Assembly: GCA_964516815.1 (NCBI GenBank) | Contig: CAZEXK010000007.1 | Coordinates: 1 to 64,000, forward strand | Direction: 5' to 3' | DNA length: 64,000 nucleotides | From: CAIJNA01 sp964516815 | Lineage (GTDB): Bacteria > Campylobacterota > Campylobacteria > Campylobacterales > Arcobacteraceae | Notes under the pieces: model-generated | The model's database searches: none | The model's input: the letters and a program-made list of their open reading frames with translations, nothing else | What the model was told of the DNA's origin: nothing | Position numbers and translations under genes: made by a program | In this document: piece by piece, positions 35,804 to 44,626 of the stretch | Layout of the letters: each line of letters opens with the position of its first letter | How positions within the stretch are numbered: the first letter of the stretch is position 1

Positions 35804-37372
35804 TTTTTGATTTATACTTATTGTATAACTTACTTTTATAAATTTATCTAATTTTACAAACTCTATAGGATAAGAAAGTGTAATTGAATAATACTGATTA
35901 TTAATACTTTCTACAAGACTATAAAAGTCATTTGGAGTTTTAATATTACTTACAACATTATATTTATAAGTAGTATATTTTTCATCACTTGTGCTTATGA
36001 ATGTTAGTGTTGAATTACTCATTAAAGAATTTAAGTAAGTAAGGCTTTTTTTCTTATCTAACTCTGGAAATGCTTGATTTGGCTTATAAATTTTAGATGC
36101 ATTATTATCAGCTATATTTCTTACTTGTGTATTTGATATAATAGCTGTATAAATTCCATTTTTCTTATTTCTTAATATTGTTTGGCTATTTTTATATATT
36201 TTTTCTAATTTGCCTTTTAATATATCTTCATATGAATTTTTATTTGCAAAATTACATAAAAGTGTTGAATCATCTTTTTCAATTTGTATCTCTTTTAATA
36301 CAAAGTTATTACCAAAAGTTGAAAATAATTTAACAATAAAGTCTAATTTTGCTTTATTTATTACTTGGTGATTTGGCAAAGAAATTTCTTCAATTGTTTG
36401 CATTTGATTATTCATTTTTTCTTGTGTTTTATCTTTTTGCATTTGCATTTTTTTGAAGTCAAATAACATTATTGCTGCAAATAATAACAATATAAATATC
36501 ATAATTAGAAATAAAAATTTCCCAATAGTTGATTTTTTATTTCTTACAGTTATTAGATTTCTTTTATTTATTGATTGTTTTTTAACTAAGCTATAAATTA
36601 TACTATCTAATGAGATTTGTTTATATTTTACATCAATCATTATATTTTTAGTTAATGATTCAACTTGTTCATTATTAAGTTGTACGATATTATAATAAAT
36701 ATTTATATTATCCAAAAAGTCTATATGAGGATTTTTTTCGTAATAGTCTTTTGTTATATCTAGTATTGTTGTTTGAAGTTCAAGAAGATACATCTCTTCA
36801 TATAATTTTTGTTTTGAAACTTCATCATCATTAAAAAAAGAAGATGAGTCTATTTCATCATACGGTGTAAGTTTTTTAATACATGAATAAGTTATTGTTT
36901 TGTCTTTATTTAATATAATAGAATATAACTTGTCATTTAATATTAAAATATTTAATGATTTAGCATGTTGATCATTTATAATAACACTTTGTAAGATACT
37001 ATATGCTGAAATCAAATAATCTATTTCACCATTATTATATTTTTGTTTTTCATTTTTTATATTTTCATTTTCTAAGAGTACTGAATTATCCTTATCTAAG
37101 AATACGCTTTTACTTTTTAAACTTGAAGGATTTTTACTTGAGACAATGATTTGTGATTCATTTTCACATATAGCACTTATATAAGTATTTGTATTTGTAT
37201 TTTCTAATGATTTTATTTTTAGATTTAAATCATTGGAGTTAAGATTGCTGTCTAATAAAAAAGTTGATTGTTCATTTTTAGAGACTATATTATTTTGAAT
37301 TAGTTGATAGTCTAATTTTAAATTCTGCTGTGTTCTTATCATATTTACATACTGAAGATCTTTGTTAAACAT
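35795..37372 (-). CDS. Conserved bitopic membrane protein, GspL/PilM-PilN-like layout
   Basis: A 525-residue protein I cannot assign. Residues 1-285 are soluble and polar. One membrane helix follows at about 287-310 (KFLFLIMIFILLLFAAIMLF), then a short coiled coil rich in Lys/Gln/Met and a C-terminal domain of about 190 residues. A cytoplasmic domain plus one helix plus a small outer domain is the layout of type II secretion GspL or a fused PilM-PilN, but no nucleotide-binding motif is evident. It starts one base after the DUF374 acyltransferase ends, in an operon with miaB, an arrangement I recall from Campylobacter. Confidence 0.6.
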   Translation of the reverse strand: MFNKDLQYVNMIRTQQNLKLDYQLIQNNIVSKNEQSTFLLDSNLNSNDLNLKIKSLENTNTNTYISAICENESQIIVSSKNPSSLKSKSVFLDKDNSVLLENENIKNEKQKYNNGEIDYLISAYSILQSVIINDQHAKSLNILILNDKLYSIILNKDKTITYSCIKKLTPYDEIDSSSFFNDDEVSKQKLYEEMYLLELQTTILDITKDYYEKNPHIDFLDNINIYYNIVQLNNEQVESLTKNIMIDVKYKQISLDSIIYSLVKKQSINKRNLITVRNKKSTIGKFLFLIMIFILLLFAAIMLFDFKKMQMQKDKTQEKMNNQMQTIEEISLPNHQVINKAKLDFIVKLFSTFGNNFVLKEIQIEKDDSTLLCNFANKNSYEDILKGKLEKIYKNSQTILRNKKNGIYTAIISNTQVRNIADNNASKIYKPNQAFPELDKKKSLTYLNSLMSNSTLTFISTSDEKYTTYKYNVVSNIKTPNDFYSLVESINNQYYSITLSYPIEFVKLDKFIKVSYTISINQKLK

Positions 37373-37373
37373 A

Positions 37374-37988
37374 TTACTTTCCTAATTTTAATTTTATTAA
37401 TTTTTTTGCATCTTCCATGTCCATGCCTTCTATGCTAAACGGTTCATTTATGTAAAAATCGATTGTACCAAATGGTTTTGGAATTATAAATTTATCCCAT
37501 GAGTTCATTTCCCAGTATTTACTTGGTTTTATTTTACAAGTAAGTATTTTAGCATTAGTTTTATTTGATATAGCTACAATACCACTTGCAACTTCATAAA
37601 TTGGACCTTTTGGGCCATCTGGAGTTATTGCTACATCGCATCCATTTTTTAATGATTTGATCGCATTTAGTAAAGCTTTAGCCCCACCTCTTGTAGATGA
37701 ACCCTCAATTGCACCAACTCCTAAATAAGATACAACTTTTCTTATAGTTTGCCCATCTCTGTGTTCACTTACTATTACTTTTATTTTTCCATTTTTTTTT
37801 AATTTTTTATAGTTTAATGCTTGCATAAGAAGTTGACCGTGCCACATTGCCAATACAAAAGGTTCTGTAGGGATATTTTGAGGGTGGTGGAATACTTTTT
37901 TGTTAGTAAGGTATATAAATCGCACAATTAAACTTAGAATATAAGGTAATAATATTACTTGTACATAATATTTTAGTTTTTTGTTCAT
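37374..37988 (-). CDS. DUF374 lysophospholipid acyltransferase-family protein
   Basis: A 204-residue membrane-associated protein of the LPLAT superfamily. It starts with a hydrophobic segment (VQVILLPYILSLIVRFIYL). The acyltransferase-type motifs are FVLAMWHGQLLMQ (His in place of the usual HxxxxD start), SEHRDGQTI, and AITPDGPKGPIYE. DUF374 proteins are thought to act on lipid A or related lipids. It lies between miaB and the bitopic protein in the minus-strand operon. Confidence 0.85.
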   Translation of the reverse strand: MNKKLKYYVQVILLPYILSLIVRFIYLTNKKVFHHPQNIPTEPFVLAMWHGQLLMQALNYKKLKKNGKIKVIVSEHRDGQTIRKVVSYLGVGAIEGSSTRGGAKALLNAIKSLKNGCDVAITPDGPKGPIYEVASGIVAISNKTNAKILTCKIKPSKYWEMNSWDKFIIPKPFGTIDFYINEPFSIEGMDMEDAKKLIKLKLGK

Positions 37989-37998
37989 GCAAATTCTT

Positions 37999-39288
37999 TT
38001 ATAATACTTTACCTTTTAGTGAAGTTCTACTAGCACTTAAAATTTGTACATCTTTAATTTCTCCTAGTAATTCTTCACTACCTTGAACAAATACTTGTAA
38101 ATAATTATCACTAAAACCCATAATCTCGCCATTTGGTTTTAAGTCTTCGAAATATACTTTATGTGTAGTTCCAATATATTTTTGCATTAGTTCATCTTGA
38201 TGTGATTTATGTAGTTCTATTAAATTGCTCAACCTTTGACTAGCAATTTCACTATCTACTTGCTGCATATTTTGTGCAGGAGTATTTGGACGAGGAGAAT
38301 ATTTAAAGTTAAATATTTGATCAAATTTTACTTGATTTACTACATCTATTGTATCATTAAAATCTTCATCAGTTTCACCTGGAAATGCTACTATAATATC
38401 TGTAGATATTCTAACGTTTGGTACAAGTGATTTTATTTTTTCACATCTATTTAAAAATGATTCTTTAGTATATCCTCTTCTCATTGACTTCAAAATACTT
38501 GTAGACCCACTTTGTAGTGGAACATGAATTGACTTAGATATTTTTGGATTTGAAGCAAATTCTTTTATAAATTCATCATCCATATGAAGGGGATGTGGAG
38601 AAGTAAATCTTATACGTTCTACACCATCAACTTTACTAATGTCTTGTAATAATTTCGTAAAATTATATTTAATTTTTTTAAAGTCATTTCCATAATTATT
38701 TACATTTTGTCCAAGTAAAAATATTTCTTTTATTCCAGCATCAACTGATTTTTGAACTTCTTTTAATATTATATTAGAAGGTATACTTATTTCTTCACCT
38801 CTTGTTGCAGGTACTATACAAAAAGTACAAGATTTATCGCAACCTAAAGATATATTGATACTAGCTTTAAATGATGAGTTCCTATATTCACTAAACTCAT
38901 AAGATGTTTCATCATGATTTATATCAATTTCAACTGTTCCTTTTTTAAGAACAGCTTTAGATATTTTTGATACATTTCTAGCGCCAATTACAAAATCAAC
39001 ATAAGGAGCTCTTTTAATAATTTCCTCACCTAAATGACTTGCAGTACATCCACAAACACCTATTTTTGTATCTTGTTTTTTAATTTTATTAAATTGTCCT
39101 AGTTCGGAAAAAAGTTTTTGTACAGGTTTTTCTCTTACACTACAAGTATTTATTATGATTAAGTCAGCGTCTTGAGCAAGACTTGTTGGTTCATAATCAT
39201 GATGTTTATTTAGTTCTGCAATTATATGTTCGGTATCTCGAACATTCATTGCACAGCCTAGAGTTTCAATAAATAATTTTTTACCCAT
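37999..39288 (-). CDS. miaB: tRNA-2-methylthio-N6-isopentenyladenosine synthase
   Basis: Radical-SAM methylthiotransferase for A37 of tRNAs reading UNN codons. It has 429 residues: an N-terminal UPF0004 domain with three [4Fe-4S] cysteines (ETLGCAMN, NTCSVREKP, GVCGCTAS), the radical-SAM CDKSCTFC motif and a C-terminal TRAM domain (KVYFEDLKPNGEIMGFSDNY). MiaB-type CSVREK and CDKSCTFC distinguish it from RimO and MtaB. The HP0268-like gene lies 14 bases upstream in the operon. Confidence 0.96.
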   Translation of the reverse strand: MGKKLFIETLGCAMNVRDTEHIIAELNKHHDYEPTSLAQDADLIIINTCSVREKPVQKLFSELGQFNKIKKQDTKIGVCGCTASHLGEEIIKRAPYVDFVIGARNVSKISKAVLKKGTVEIDINHDETSYEFSEYRNSSFKASINISLGCDKSCTFCIVPATRGEEISIPSNIILKEVQKSVDAGIKEIFLLGQNVNNYGNDFKKIKYNFTKLLQDISKVDGVERIRFTSPHPLHMDDEFIKEFASNPKISKSIHVPLQSGSTSILKSMRRGYTKESFLNRCEKIKSLVPNVRISTDIIVAFPGETDEDFNDTIDVVNQVKFDQIFNFKYSPRPNTPAQNMQQVDSEIASQRLSNLIELHKSHQDELMQKYIGTTHKVYFEDLKPNGEIMGFSDNYLQVFVQGSEELLGEIKDVQILSASRTSLKGKVL

Positions 39289-39302
39289 TGTTACTTTCTA
39301 TA

Positions 39303-39545
39303 TTATAATGCATGTAACTCATATATATATTCATCATCACTTAGGCCATACTTAACTTCTTTGAAGTAAGCATTGTATCCATCAGATTCAATACTATCAA
39401 CTAATGACATCATATTTTTATGAGAGTTTTCTCTGTCAAAATAAAATATTTGTTCATTTTCTTCTTTAAGAATTTCTTTTATTCTTGATAATGTTATCTT
39501 CTCTGGTTTATCACTGATATTTTCTCTTGCAACTAATATATACAT
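39303..39545 (-). CDS. HP0268-family small nuclease-like protein
   Basis: An 80-residue protein matching the family typified by Helicobacter pylori HP0268, reported as a small nuclease with a Smr-like fold. Shared features are the QIFYFDRENSHKNMMSLVD segment, GYNAYFKEVKYG, and the end DEYIYELHAL. It is the first gene of the miaB operon. The assignment rests on remembered family sequence; the nuclease role is from the homologue only. Confidence 0.75.
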   Translation of the reverse strand: MYILVARENISDKPEKITLSRIKEILKEENEQIFYFDRENSHKNMMSLVDSIESDGYNAYFKEVKYGLSDDEYIYELHAL

Positions 39546-39650
39546 ATTAAATCCTTCTAATCGTCATTTATGGCGAATTTTAACTAATATTTACTTAAAA
39601 AATCATATAACATATATGATTTAAACCAAAACTTACTAATGAAATTAATT

Positions 39651-40247
39651 TTAAGTTCTTTGCTCTAATTCATCGATTTTTGCATCGATTATTCTTAGTG
39701 TAATTTCTTGTGTTTTATAAGAAATCTCTGGGAGATTATCATTCCATAGTTTTTGTGCTTCTTGAAAACCTTTTATTATGCCAGTTCTGGCTGCTTTTAA
39801 TGACTCTAAATTATCTTTTGACATATTTATAGCAAATGCAGCAACTCTATTTGAAGTTTGATTTTCACTAAAATAACCATCGTTTGAAACTAAATCTTTT
39901 GCTTGTTTTTCACTAAGTTGATCAATACTCTTACCTTCATATCCAATTTGTTTTAAATCAAAAAAGTATTCATTTTGATTTTTTGAGAAAACATTGTATA
40001 AATCTTTATCTTTTACTATATTGCTTAGTGAATTTTGAGCATAAGAATTAGCTTTACTAAAATCTAGATTTTCAAGTTCGACTAACATTATTTGAGAATG
40101 TCTTGATATATTAAGGCTAATTGCTGAGCTAGCTTTATTTATTTGTATTTCTTCTTCTTGAATATTGTGATTTTTATTTGTATTATATGCTAAATATGAT
40201 GCCTGATTTGATTGTAAGTTATTTAGGTCAAGTGAATTATTTGTCAT
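39651..40247 (-). CDS. Campylobacterota-specific protein often labelled hydrogenase-4 component G
   Basis: A 198-residue soluble protein with no signal or membrane helix. The most conserved-looking part is at the C-terminus: SIDQLSEKQAKDLVSNDGYF, SNRVAAFAINMSKD, then ARTGIIKGFQEAQKLW and LPEISYKTQEITLRIID. Database entries of this kind carry the name hydrogenase-4 component G, but nothing here suggests a hydrogenase. ATG 40247 (MTNNSLDLNN) follows AAAGGAGAT and is preferred over the upstream frame start at 40268. Likely monocistronic. Confidence 0.65.
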   Translation of the reverse strand: MTNNSLDLNNLQSNQASYLAYNTNKNHNIQEEEIQINKASSAISLNISRHSQIMLVELENLDFSKANSYAQNSLSNIVKDKDLYNVFSKNQNEYFFDLKQIGYEGKSIDQLSEKQAKDLVSNDGYFSENQTSNRVAAFAINMSKDNLESLKAARTGIIKGFQEAQKLWNDNLPEISYKTQEITLRIIDAKIDELEQRT

Positions 40248-40423
40248 CTTATCTCCTTTTCTTATCATTTGCTTAATTATATCCAGTTTACATAGGAATA
40301 AATTTATTTTGTAAGAATATCTTATATTAATTACAAAAGTGTTACAAAAGGTAAGAACTTTTTATAATCTTTGTGTTAGTAAAGTTACTATATAATTATT
40401 AAATTTTACATAAGGATAAAAGT

Positions 40424-40660
40424 TTGAATATCAACAAAAAATTTGTACCATTTCTGAGTGCAACCATTATGGGTACTTTTATGTCATTTATAATGAGTGG
40501 TATTATTACTGCTATTAACTTTGGTGGCTTTAATGAGAATTACATAAATAATTGGATGTATTCATTTTCATTAGTTATTTTTATTGTTATTCCAATTATT
40601 ATGGTGGTTAGACCAGTTGTTGAAAAGATTATGAAAAAAATAATGAATAATAATAATTAA
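40424..40660 (+). CDS. DUF2798 small membrane protein
   Basis: A 78-residue protein with two membrane helices (FLSATIMGTFMSFIMSGIIT and YSFSLVIFIVIPIIMVVRPV) and a basic tail. This fits DUF2798, whose members pair short TM helices with a conserved LxxLxM start. The start is TTG at 40424 after AAGGATAAAAG. azlC follows after 12 bases. Function unknown. Confidence 0.7.
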   Translation: MNINKKFVPFLSATIMGTFMSFIMSGIITAINFGGFNENYINNWMYSFSLVIFIVIPIIMVVRPVVEKIMKKIMNNNN

Positions 40661-40672
40661 TGCTTAATAAAT

Positions 40673-41346
40673 TTGCTAAGTAAAACCAATGAATTAAAAA
40701 AGGCTTTTAAGGTATCTATTCCTGTTATGATGGGATATGGAGTTTTAGGTTTTGCCTTTGGTTTATTAATAGTTAGTTTGCAATATCATTGGTTGTTAGC
40801 TGTTCTTATGTCTATATTTATTTATGCAGGAGCTTTACAGTTTTTGGCAATTGGTTTTTTTTCTTCAAAACTTGGATTATTTGATATTTTTATTACATCA
40901 TTATTTGTAAATATTAGGCAATCATTTTATGGTTTATCTCTTTTGAAAAAATTCAAAAATTCAAAAACTCAAAAAAACTAAAACCTTATTTAATTTTTGC
41001 ACTTACTGATGAAACGTACGCATTATTAACAACAATCAAAGATGATGATAATTTAGACAAAAAATATTATTATTTTTATTTATCTATATTAAATCAAATG
41101 TATTGGGTATGTGGTACTATTTTAGGAACTATCTTCGCTTCAAATATTTCATTTGATACTAAGGGATTGGAATTTTCACTTAGTGCATTATTTATTGTTT
41201 TGGCTATTGAGCAGTACAAAGCTAATAAAACATATGTTCCATTTCTTATTGGTGCATTTTCTTCTGTAGTAGCTTTTATCTTTGTACCTCTTAATAATAT
41301 GCTTTTAGTAGCAATATTATGTTCTTTACTAGCTATGTTTATTTTT
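40673..41346 (+). CDS. azlC: AzlC-family branched-chain amino acid exporter subunit, frameshifted
   Basis: AzlC and AzlD form an inner-membrane exporter of branched-chain amino acids or analogues. The first frame (TTG 40673) gives 102 residues with VMMGYGVLGFAFGLLIVS and LFVNIRQSFYGLSLL, then stops at TAA 40979-40981. The -1 frame continues without a break from 40978 as LKPYLIFALTDETYALLTTI to the assembly gap. The break is CAA-AAA-AAC-TAA, so the slippery heptamer A_AAA_AAC lies in the correct register directly before the stop. Either an A-run indel (biological or sequencing) or a -1 frameshift would restore the protein. The C-terminal end is lost in the gap. Confidence 0.75.
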
Positions 41347-41446
41347 NNNNNNNNNNNNNNNNNNNNNNNNNNNNNNNNNNNNNNNNNNNNNNNNNNNNNN
41401 NNNNNNNNNNNNNNNNNNNNNNNNNNNNNNNNNNNNNNNNNNNNNN
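41347..41446. other. Assembly gap (100 N)
   Basis: Exactly 100 Ns between azlC and azlD. The end of azlC and the start of azlD should lie here. Confidence 0.99.
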
Positions 41447-41696
41447 TTTATTTTTTTATAAAAAAAACCCACCAGAATTTATTGTTTTTATTGAAAAAAA
41501 CTTTCCACCAATTATTATGACAATACTTATTTTTTATACATTTGGAAATATTGATTTTACTTTAGCACCTTATGGTATAAAAGAATTGCTAGGGGTGATA
41601 TTTACTGCATATTTACATATAATATTTTCAAATTATTTGGTATCTATTTTTTTAGGTACAGCTTTTTATATGGTATTAGTACAAGTTTTAGTATAA
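41447..41696 (+). CDS. azlD: AzlD-family branched-chain amino acid exporter subunit, 5' end in gap
   Basis: The 82 C-terminal residues of a small four-helix membrane protein. It has NFPPIIMTILIFYTFGNIDF, then APYGIKELLGVIFTAYLHI and a final helix. The order azlC-azlD and the PPxxMTxLxxY element identify it. About 20-25 N-terminal residues are missing. Its TAA overlaps a TATAAT that may serve the next gene. Confidence 0.8.
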
Positions 41697-41723
41697 TCTT
41701 TGAATTCAAAATAAAAGAGTAAT

Positions 41724-42689
41724 ATGATTAAAAGTTTTTTTGGCTCAAAAGAGTATCGTTTATGGGCGTGGGGAGGATTGTTTTTATTATTCCTTATTAC
41801 ATGGCTACAAGTTTATTTAATAGTGCTGTTAAACGCTTGGTATGGGGAGTTTTATGATATTTTACAAAAAGCAAATGATATTGATGCTTTTTTTTCATCA
41901 TTATCAAATGTACTTAAAATTTTAATTCCTTATATATTTATAGCAGTAATTACACTTTATTTTGCACAACATTATGCATTTAGATGGCGTGAAGCTATTA
42001 CTTATTATTATATTCCATTATGGGAAAAATGTCCTACAAGTATTGAAGGTGCATCCCAAAGAATACAACAAGATACTTATGAATTTGCAAGGTCTTTGGA
42101 GAGTTTGGGTTTAGGTTTATTTAAAGCTTTACTGACTCTTATAGCATTTATACCAATATTATGGAATTTATCAGATCATGTAAGTGTACCAATACTCAAA
42201 GATATAGAAGGTTCTTTGGTTTATATTGCATTAATAACATCACTTGGTGGTATAGTTATTTCTTATTTTGTAGGTATTAAATTACCTGGAATTGAATATG
42301 ACAATCAAAAAGTTGAAGCTACTTATAGAAAACAATTAGTATATAGTGAGGATGACAAGTCATACGCAAATAAACAAACTTTATTCGCATTATTTCAAGG
42401 ACTTCGTATGAATTATTTTAGATTATTTAATCATTATTCTTATTTTTCAGTGTGGAGTAATGTATACGGTCAAGTGATGGTTTTTGTGCCATTTTTCTTT
42501 ATGGCACCTTCTTTATTTACTGGACTTATAACTTTAGGAGTTGTAACGCAAACAGGAAATGCATTTGGAAAAGTAAATGATAGCTTTTCTTACTTAATAG
42601 ACAGGTGGACAGACATTACAAAATTTTTATCTGTGATTAAAAGACTAAGGGAATTTGAGCTTTTGTTAAATAAAAGTATGGTTTCGTAA
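41724..42689 (+). CDS. SbmA/BacA-family peptide transporter
   Basis: A 321-residue inner-membrane protein of the SbmA/BacA family, which takes up peptide antibiotics and similar compounds by proton motive force. It is shorter than E. coli SbmA (406) because the N-terminal 80 or so residues are absent. Shared segments are NAWYGEFYDILQ, HYAFRWREAITYYY, IEGASQRIQQDTYEFA, GIKLPGIEYDNQKVEATYRK and VNDSFSYLIDRWTDITKFLS. TATAAT at 41692 with the ATG at 41724 suggests its own promoter. Confidence 0.88.
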   Translation: MIKSFFGSKEYRLWAWGGLFLLFLITWLQVYLIVLLNAWYGEFYDILQKANDIDAFFSSLSNVLKILIPYIFIAVITLYFAQHYAFRWREAITYYYIPLWEKCPTSIEGASQRIQQDTYEFARSLESLGLGLFKALLTLIAFIPILWNLSDHVSVPILKDIEGSLVYIALITSLGGIVISYFVGIKLPGIEYDNQKVEATYRKQLVYSEDDKSYANKQTLFALFQGLRMNYFRLFNHYSYFSVWSNVYGQVMVFVPFFFMAPSLFTGLITLGVVTQTGNAFGKVNDSFSYLIDRWTDITKFLSVIKRLREFELLLNKSMVS

Positions 42690-42960
42690 CACTTTTACAA
42701 TTTTACAATTTTATGACGATTTACATTATAATTTTTGCTACTATTAAATCATATATTGCAAGTTTCACCACGTTGTACCATTTCAAAAGCAATATCTTGA
42801 AACACATCTGGTAAAATTTTCAAGTCGTTTCGCCCACTTGTTTATTACTTAGGCGTTGTGTGTACAAATGAACATTAACCTAGTTTTGGATAGAATAATA
42901 AGATAAAAAATCAGAGGTTATTAAATGTTTCAAAAATAATTACTTAAAATTTTTTCTTCT
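42690..42960. other. Intergenic stretch with a GC-richer unexplained patch
   Basis: Between sbmA and the aldehyde dehydrogenase remnant there is no intact gene. A patch at about 42760-42870 is visibly richer in G+C (near 39% by eye). On the minus strand it carries the frame TSGRNDLKILPDVFQDIA...QRGETCNI ending in TGA, which reads like the tail of a lost protein. I do not recognise it. Confidence 0.4.
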
Positions 42961-43449
42961 ACTGCACTTAATTGTGTAAACAACTATATAGAAGATGCAA
43001 AAAAATCAAGTACAAAAATACTAGTTGATGGTAGAAAATACTCAAGCAATAAAAGTGGATACTATATAGCTCCAAGTATTATTGATTATGGTGATGGCGG
43101 TGAGTTGAGTTAAGAAGAGATTTTTGGAGCTATTTTAAAAATACAATCAGTAGTTACTTTAGAAGAAGCTTTACAAATTCAAAATGATTCACTATATGGT
43201 AATGGATCTTCTATATTTAAACAAAGTGGTAAAGTAAGTGAAGATGAAGTTAAGGGACTAAAATCTGGAATGATTGGTGTAAATATCGGTATTCCTGTTC
43301 CAAGAGAGCCTTTCTCTTTTGCAGGAGTAAAAGAATCTAAATTTGGATATGGAGATATTACAGGAATATCTTCATTGAATTTTTGGAGTGACTTGATAAA
43401 AGTTACAACTAAGTATTCAAGAGAGAATAAAATTTATTGGATGAGTTAA
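42961..43449 (+). pseudogene. C-terminal fragment of an aldehyde dehydrogenase (MmsA-like)
   Basis: The frame gives KILVDGRKYSSNKSGYYIAP, then an in-frame TAA at 43111-43113, then EEIFGAILKI, NDSLYGNGSSIFKQSG, SGMIGVNIGIPVP and FSFAGVKESKFG to the TAA at 43447. These are the last third of a methylmalonate-semialdehyde-dehydrogenase-type enzyme (VNxPIPVP and FxFGGxKxSxFG elements). The NAD-binding half and the catalytic Cys and Glu are gone, and one sense codon has become a stop. It lies nine bases before potA, as if once part of that operon. Confidence 0.9.
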
Positions 43450-43457
43450 GGAATAAT

Positions 43458-44573
43458 ATGGATATGTCGTATGTAGAGTTTAAGAATGTAAAGAAAAGCT
43501 ATGATAACAAAACTATAGTTGTCAAGGATTTTAATCTAAAAGTAAAAAAAGGAGAATTTTTAACAATGCTTGGACCATCAGGAAGTGGAAAAACCACTTG
43601 TTTGATGATGCTAGCTGGTTTTGAAGGTGTAACACAAGGACAGATATTTTTAAAAGGTGAAGAGATAAGTGATATCTTACCTCATAAAAGAAATATTGGA
43701 GTTGTCTTTCAAAACTATGCTCTTTTCCCCCATATGAGTATCTACGAAAATTTAGCATATCCTTTAAAAGTAAGAAATATGTCTAAAGAACTTATTCATG
43801 AAAAAGTAATTGATACATTAAATCTAGTTGAATTACATGAATATAAAGATAGATTCCCAAGTCAACTTTCAGGTGGACAAAAGCAAAGAGTTGCAGTTGC
43901 ACGTGCATTAATATATGAACCTGAAATTGTTTTAATGGATGAACCTTTAGGAGCATTGGATAAAAAGTTAAGAGAACAAATGCAGTATGAGATTAAAAAA
44001 TTGCATGATAAATTAGGTTTTACTGTTGTTTATATCACACATGATCAAACTGAAGCTTTAACTATGTCTGACAGAATAGTAGTATTTAATGAAGGGGTGG
44101 TTCAACAAGTTGATGAACCTATGAAACTTTATGAAGAACCAGTTAATTCATTTGTTGCAAGTTTTATGGGTGAAAATAATCAAATAACGGGTATTTGTGA
44201 AGGTAAATGTACAGAAGAAGACCATATTATAGATGTACAAACAAACTTTGGAATGGTTAAATCATTTAATGTTAATGATACTAAAAAAGATGAAAAAGTA
44301 CTTTTATCTATAAGACCAGAAAAAATAATTCTAAGCCCAAAAGAAGGATTATTCAAAAACGTTTTTGATGCGACTATTATTGATTTATTATATATAGGTG
44401 ATCATATTAGAGTTATTGCTAATATACATAATGATACACAAGATATTATTATTAGACATTCTGTTTCACTAACATCTGCAACATATAAAAAAGGTGACAA
44501 AATTAAATTAGGTTGGTATAGAGAAGACTGTAGAGCTTTAGATTATATAGATATAAAAAATAAAGAGGAGTAA
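43458..44573 (+). CDS. potA: Polyamine/omega-amino-acid ABC transporter ATP-binding protein
   Basis: A 371-residue importer ATPase of the PotA/CUT1-like group. It has Walker A LGPSGSGKT, Q-loop VVFQNYALFPH, signature LSGGQKQRVAVARAL, Walker B VLMDEPLGALD and H-loop YITHDQTEAL. A C-terminal TOBE-type domain (about residues 240-371) has LSIRPEKIILSP. ATG 43458 is preferred over the upstream TTG because TTAAGGAATAAT precedes it and the earlier codons belong to the aldehyde dehydrogenase remnant. It is the first of four intact transporter genes. Symbol by family; substrate not proven. Confidence 0.9.
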   Translation: MDMSYVEFKNVKKSYDNKTIVVKDFNLKVKKGEFLTMLGPSGSGKTTCLMMLAGFEGVTQGQIFLKGEEISDILPHKRNIGVVFQNYALFPHMSIYENLAYPLKVRNMSKELIHEKVIDTLNLVELHEYKDRFPSQLSGGQKQRVAVARALIYEPEIVLMDEPLGALDKKLREQMQYEIKKLHDKLGFTVVYITHDQTEALTMSDRIVVFNEGVVQQVDEPMKLYEEPVNSFVASFMGENNQITGICEGKCTEEDHIIDVQTNFGMVKSFNVNDTKKDEKVLLSIRPEKIILSPKEGLFKNVFDATIIDLLYIGDHIRVIANIHNDTQDIIIRHSVSLTSATYKKGDKIKLGWYREDCRALDYIDIKNKEE

Positions 44574-44626
44574 AAACTAAGACATTGTCGTGTATTAAGC
44601 ACAAACAAATATATAAAGGATAGGAA

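Noticed and set aside
39651..40247. Reading this gene as a hydrogenase component
   Set aside because: The name is inherited from database labels; no metal-binding motif and no hydrogenase genes are nearby.
40660..40681. ATG at 40660 as the azlC start
   Set aside because: It is out of frame and stops after seven codons; TTG 40673 is the usable start.
42835..42885. TTAGGCGTTGTGTG, resembling part of an integron attC site
   Set aside because: No paired second half, no integrase and no cassette array nearby.
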